Origin: Actinomycetes bacterium
GTDB lineage: Bacteria; Actinomycetota; Thermoleophilia; Solirubrobacterales; 70-9
Direction of reading: 5' to 3'
DNA length: 6,069 nt
Assembly (NCBI GenBank): GCA_023434465.1
Contig: JAEYSQ010000215.1
Span: forward strand, 1-6,069
Below the pieces are notes generated by a model that saw only the letters and a program-made list of their open reading frames with translations, was not told the origin of the DNA and made no database searches. The position numbers were made by a program, and so were the translations under genes. Positions 5,100-6,069 of this stretch are shown here, one piece after another (within the stretch, counting starts at the first letter, position 1; every line of letters starts with the position of its first letter).

Positions 5100-6069
5100 G
5101 TGACTCCTTCTGCCACGACAACCTCCGACTTCGAGTCCAAAGCCTCCGGGCTGATCGCCGAACTCGAGCGTGAAGCCGAGACCGGGCGGCGTGAGGAATC
5201 GATCGACGACCGCCTCGAAGCGCTCCGCAATACCTGGCGGAACCTCGAAAAGGCCGAGCAGGACGAGTCACGAACCCTGACCGGCCGCATCGCGGCCCTG
5301 GTCGCGACCAGACCCGGTGCCGCAGACGACCAGAACCGCCCTGGATCCCAACCGGCCCCGGCGCGGAAGCCGACCCCGGCCGAAGCCGCCGGCCAAACCG
5401 TCCTGATCGCCGACGAGCAGGAAGAAGCCGTCCTCGCGCTTCAGGGCCTCGAGGGAATCGAGCTGACCGAAACGGTCCCGACCAGAATCTACGAAGGGCC
5501 CCGCGACCCGGCCGCCCTGCTGGCCCACATGGGGTACGACGGGTTCCGGCCCGGACAGGAGGCAGCCGTCGAAGCGGTGTTCGCCGGGCGTGACAGCCTG
5601 ATCGTGATGCCGACCGGTGGCGGCAAGAGTCTCTGCTACCAGCTGCCCGGCCTTGCCTCCCCGGCCCTCACAATCGTGGTCAGTCCGCTGATCGCCTTGA
5701 TGGCCGACCAGGTCAAACGGCTCCGAAGCGAAGGCCATCCCGCCGTGATGTTCGCCTCCGGACTTTCGGAAGAGGACTCGACGGCTTCCTGGCAGAGCGT
5801 CCAGGACGGTTCGGCCCGGATCGCCTACTGCTCGCCGGAGCGTTTCGGGTCGGCCGCATTTCTCAACCTGATCGGTTCCCGCGAGATCGACCTGCTGGCG
5901 ATCGACGAAGCTCACTGCCTCTCGGAATGGGGCCACGATTTCCGGCCTGACTACCTGCGGCTGCCGCAGGTCGCCGAGCGGCTCGGACGCCCGCCGGTGA
6001 TGGCCTGCACCGCCACCGCGACACCCCAGGTCACGGCGGAAATCGCCGAACGCATGGGCATGTCCGACC
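5100..6069 (+). CDS. recQ: RecQ-family ATP-dependent DNA helicase, 3' end beyond window
   Basis: 323 codons are visible; the gene runs off the right edge. RecQ helicases unwind DNA 3'-5' in recombination and fork repair. The first RecA-like domain shows the RecQ series: motif 0 GFRPGQEAAV (148-157); motif I MPTGGGKSLCYQLP (170-183); Ia VVSPLIALMADQV (193-205); SPERF (245-249); motif II IDEAHC (268-273), running into the RecQ-specific aromatic loop with SEWGHDF and RPDY; motif III TATAT (304-308). The second RecA domain, zinc-binding region and HRDC domain would lie beyond the edge. The start is GTG 5100: an in-frame TAG at 5088-5090 excludes anything earlier, and the next ATG is at 5529, right at the helicase core. 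Before the core there are about 140 residues, against roughly 20-25 in E. coli RecQ: a charged helical part (10-70), an Ala/Pro-rich linker (71-97) and an unrecognised segment (98-140). No ribosome site is evident. Confidence 0.92.
   Translation, partial: MTPSATTTSDFESKASGLIAELEREAETGRREESIDDRLEALRNTWRNLEKAEQDESRTLTGRIAALVATRPGAADDQNRPGSQPAPARKPTPAEAAGQTVLIADEQEEAVLALQGLEGIELTETVPTRIYEGPRDPAALLAHMGYDGFRPGQEAAVEAVFAGRDSLIVMPTGGGKSLCYQLPGLASPALTIVVSPLIALMADQVKRLRSEGHPAVMFASGLSEEDSTASWQSVQDGSARIAYCSPERFGSAAFLNLIGSREIDLLAIDEAHCLSEWGHDFRPDYLRLPQVAERLGRPPVMACTATATPQVTAEIAERMGMSD

Noticed and set aside
5268..5936. Minus-strand open frame of 222 codons inside the helicase gene
   Set aside because: It lies opposite the conserved RecQ motifs I to II, shows no domain and is a codon-bias shadow.

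Overview
This is a high-GC chromosomal window that looks like core genome of an actinomycete. Two things support that. First, the minus-strand gene order tlyA, nadK, recN, steA is a classic actinobacterial housekeeping cluster. Second, steA (a TPK-like cell-division protein) is essentially an actinobacterial gene. The nadK product has a glycine-rich motif of the form STATGSTGY followed by an 'AWGVEGYVVSYIAPH' stretch, which from memory suggests Thermoleophilia/Solirubrobacterales. That placement is an inference and was not tested by a search.

Layout: positions 4284 down to 1 hold a minus-strand run. It starts with tlyA (rRNA 2'-O-methyltransferase), then nadK (NAD kinase, start overlapping the tlyA stop by 4 bp), then a 102-bp gap with two small hairpins and a perfect SOS/LexA-type box. 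It ends with recN (SMC-like repair ATPase) and steA (cut by the window's left edge). Positions 4285-4441 are a divergent promoter region. On the plus strand, a small four-helix membrane protein (4442-4801) is followed by a strong rho-independent terminator. Next come two near-identical 45-bp hairpin repeats 71 bp apart, and then the start of a RecQ-family helicase (5100 to the right edge) with an unusually long N-terminal extension.

How the genes fit together: tlyA and nadK appear translationally coupled. recN seems able to fire independently under DNA damage through its own LexA-type operator, carrying steA with it and so perhaps linking repair with cell-wall separation. The plus-strand helicase is a second recombination/repair gene, but a terminator and a repeat block separate it from its upstream neighbour, and it probably has its own promoter.

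I found no exotic multi-gene system, no mobile element, no RNA gene and no CRISPR array. The least explained parts are the pair of hairpin repeats at 4932-5047 and the N-terminal extension of the helicase.
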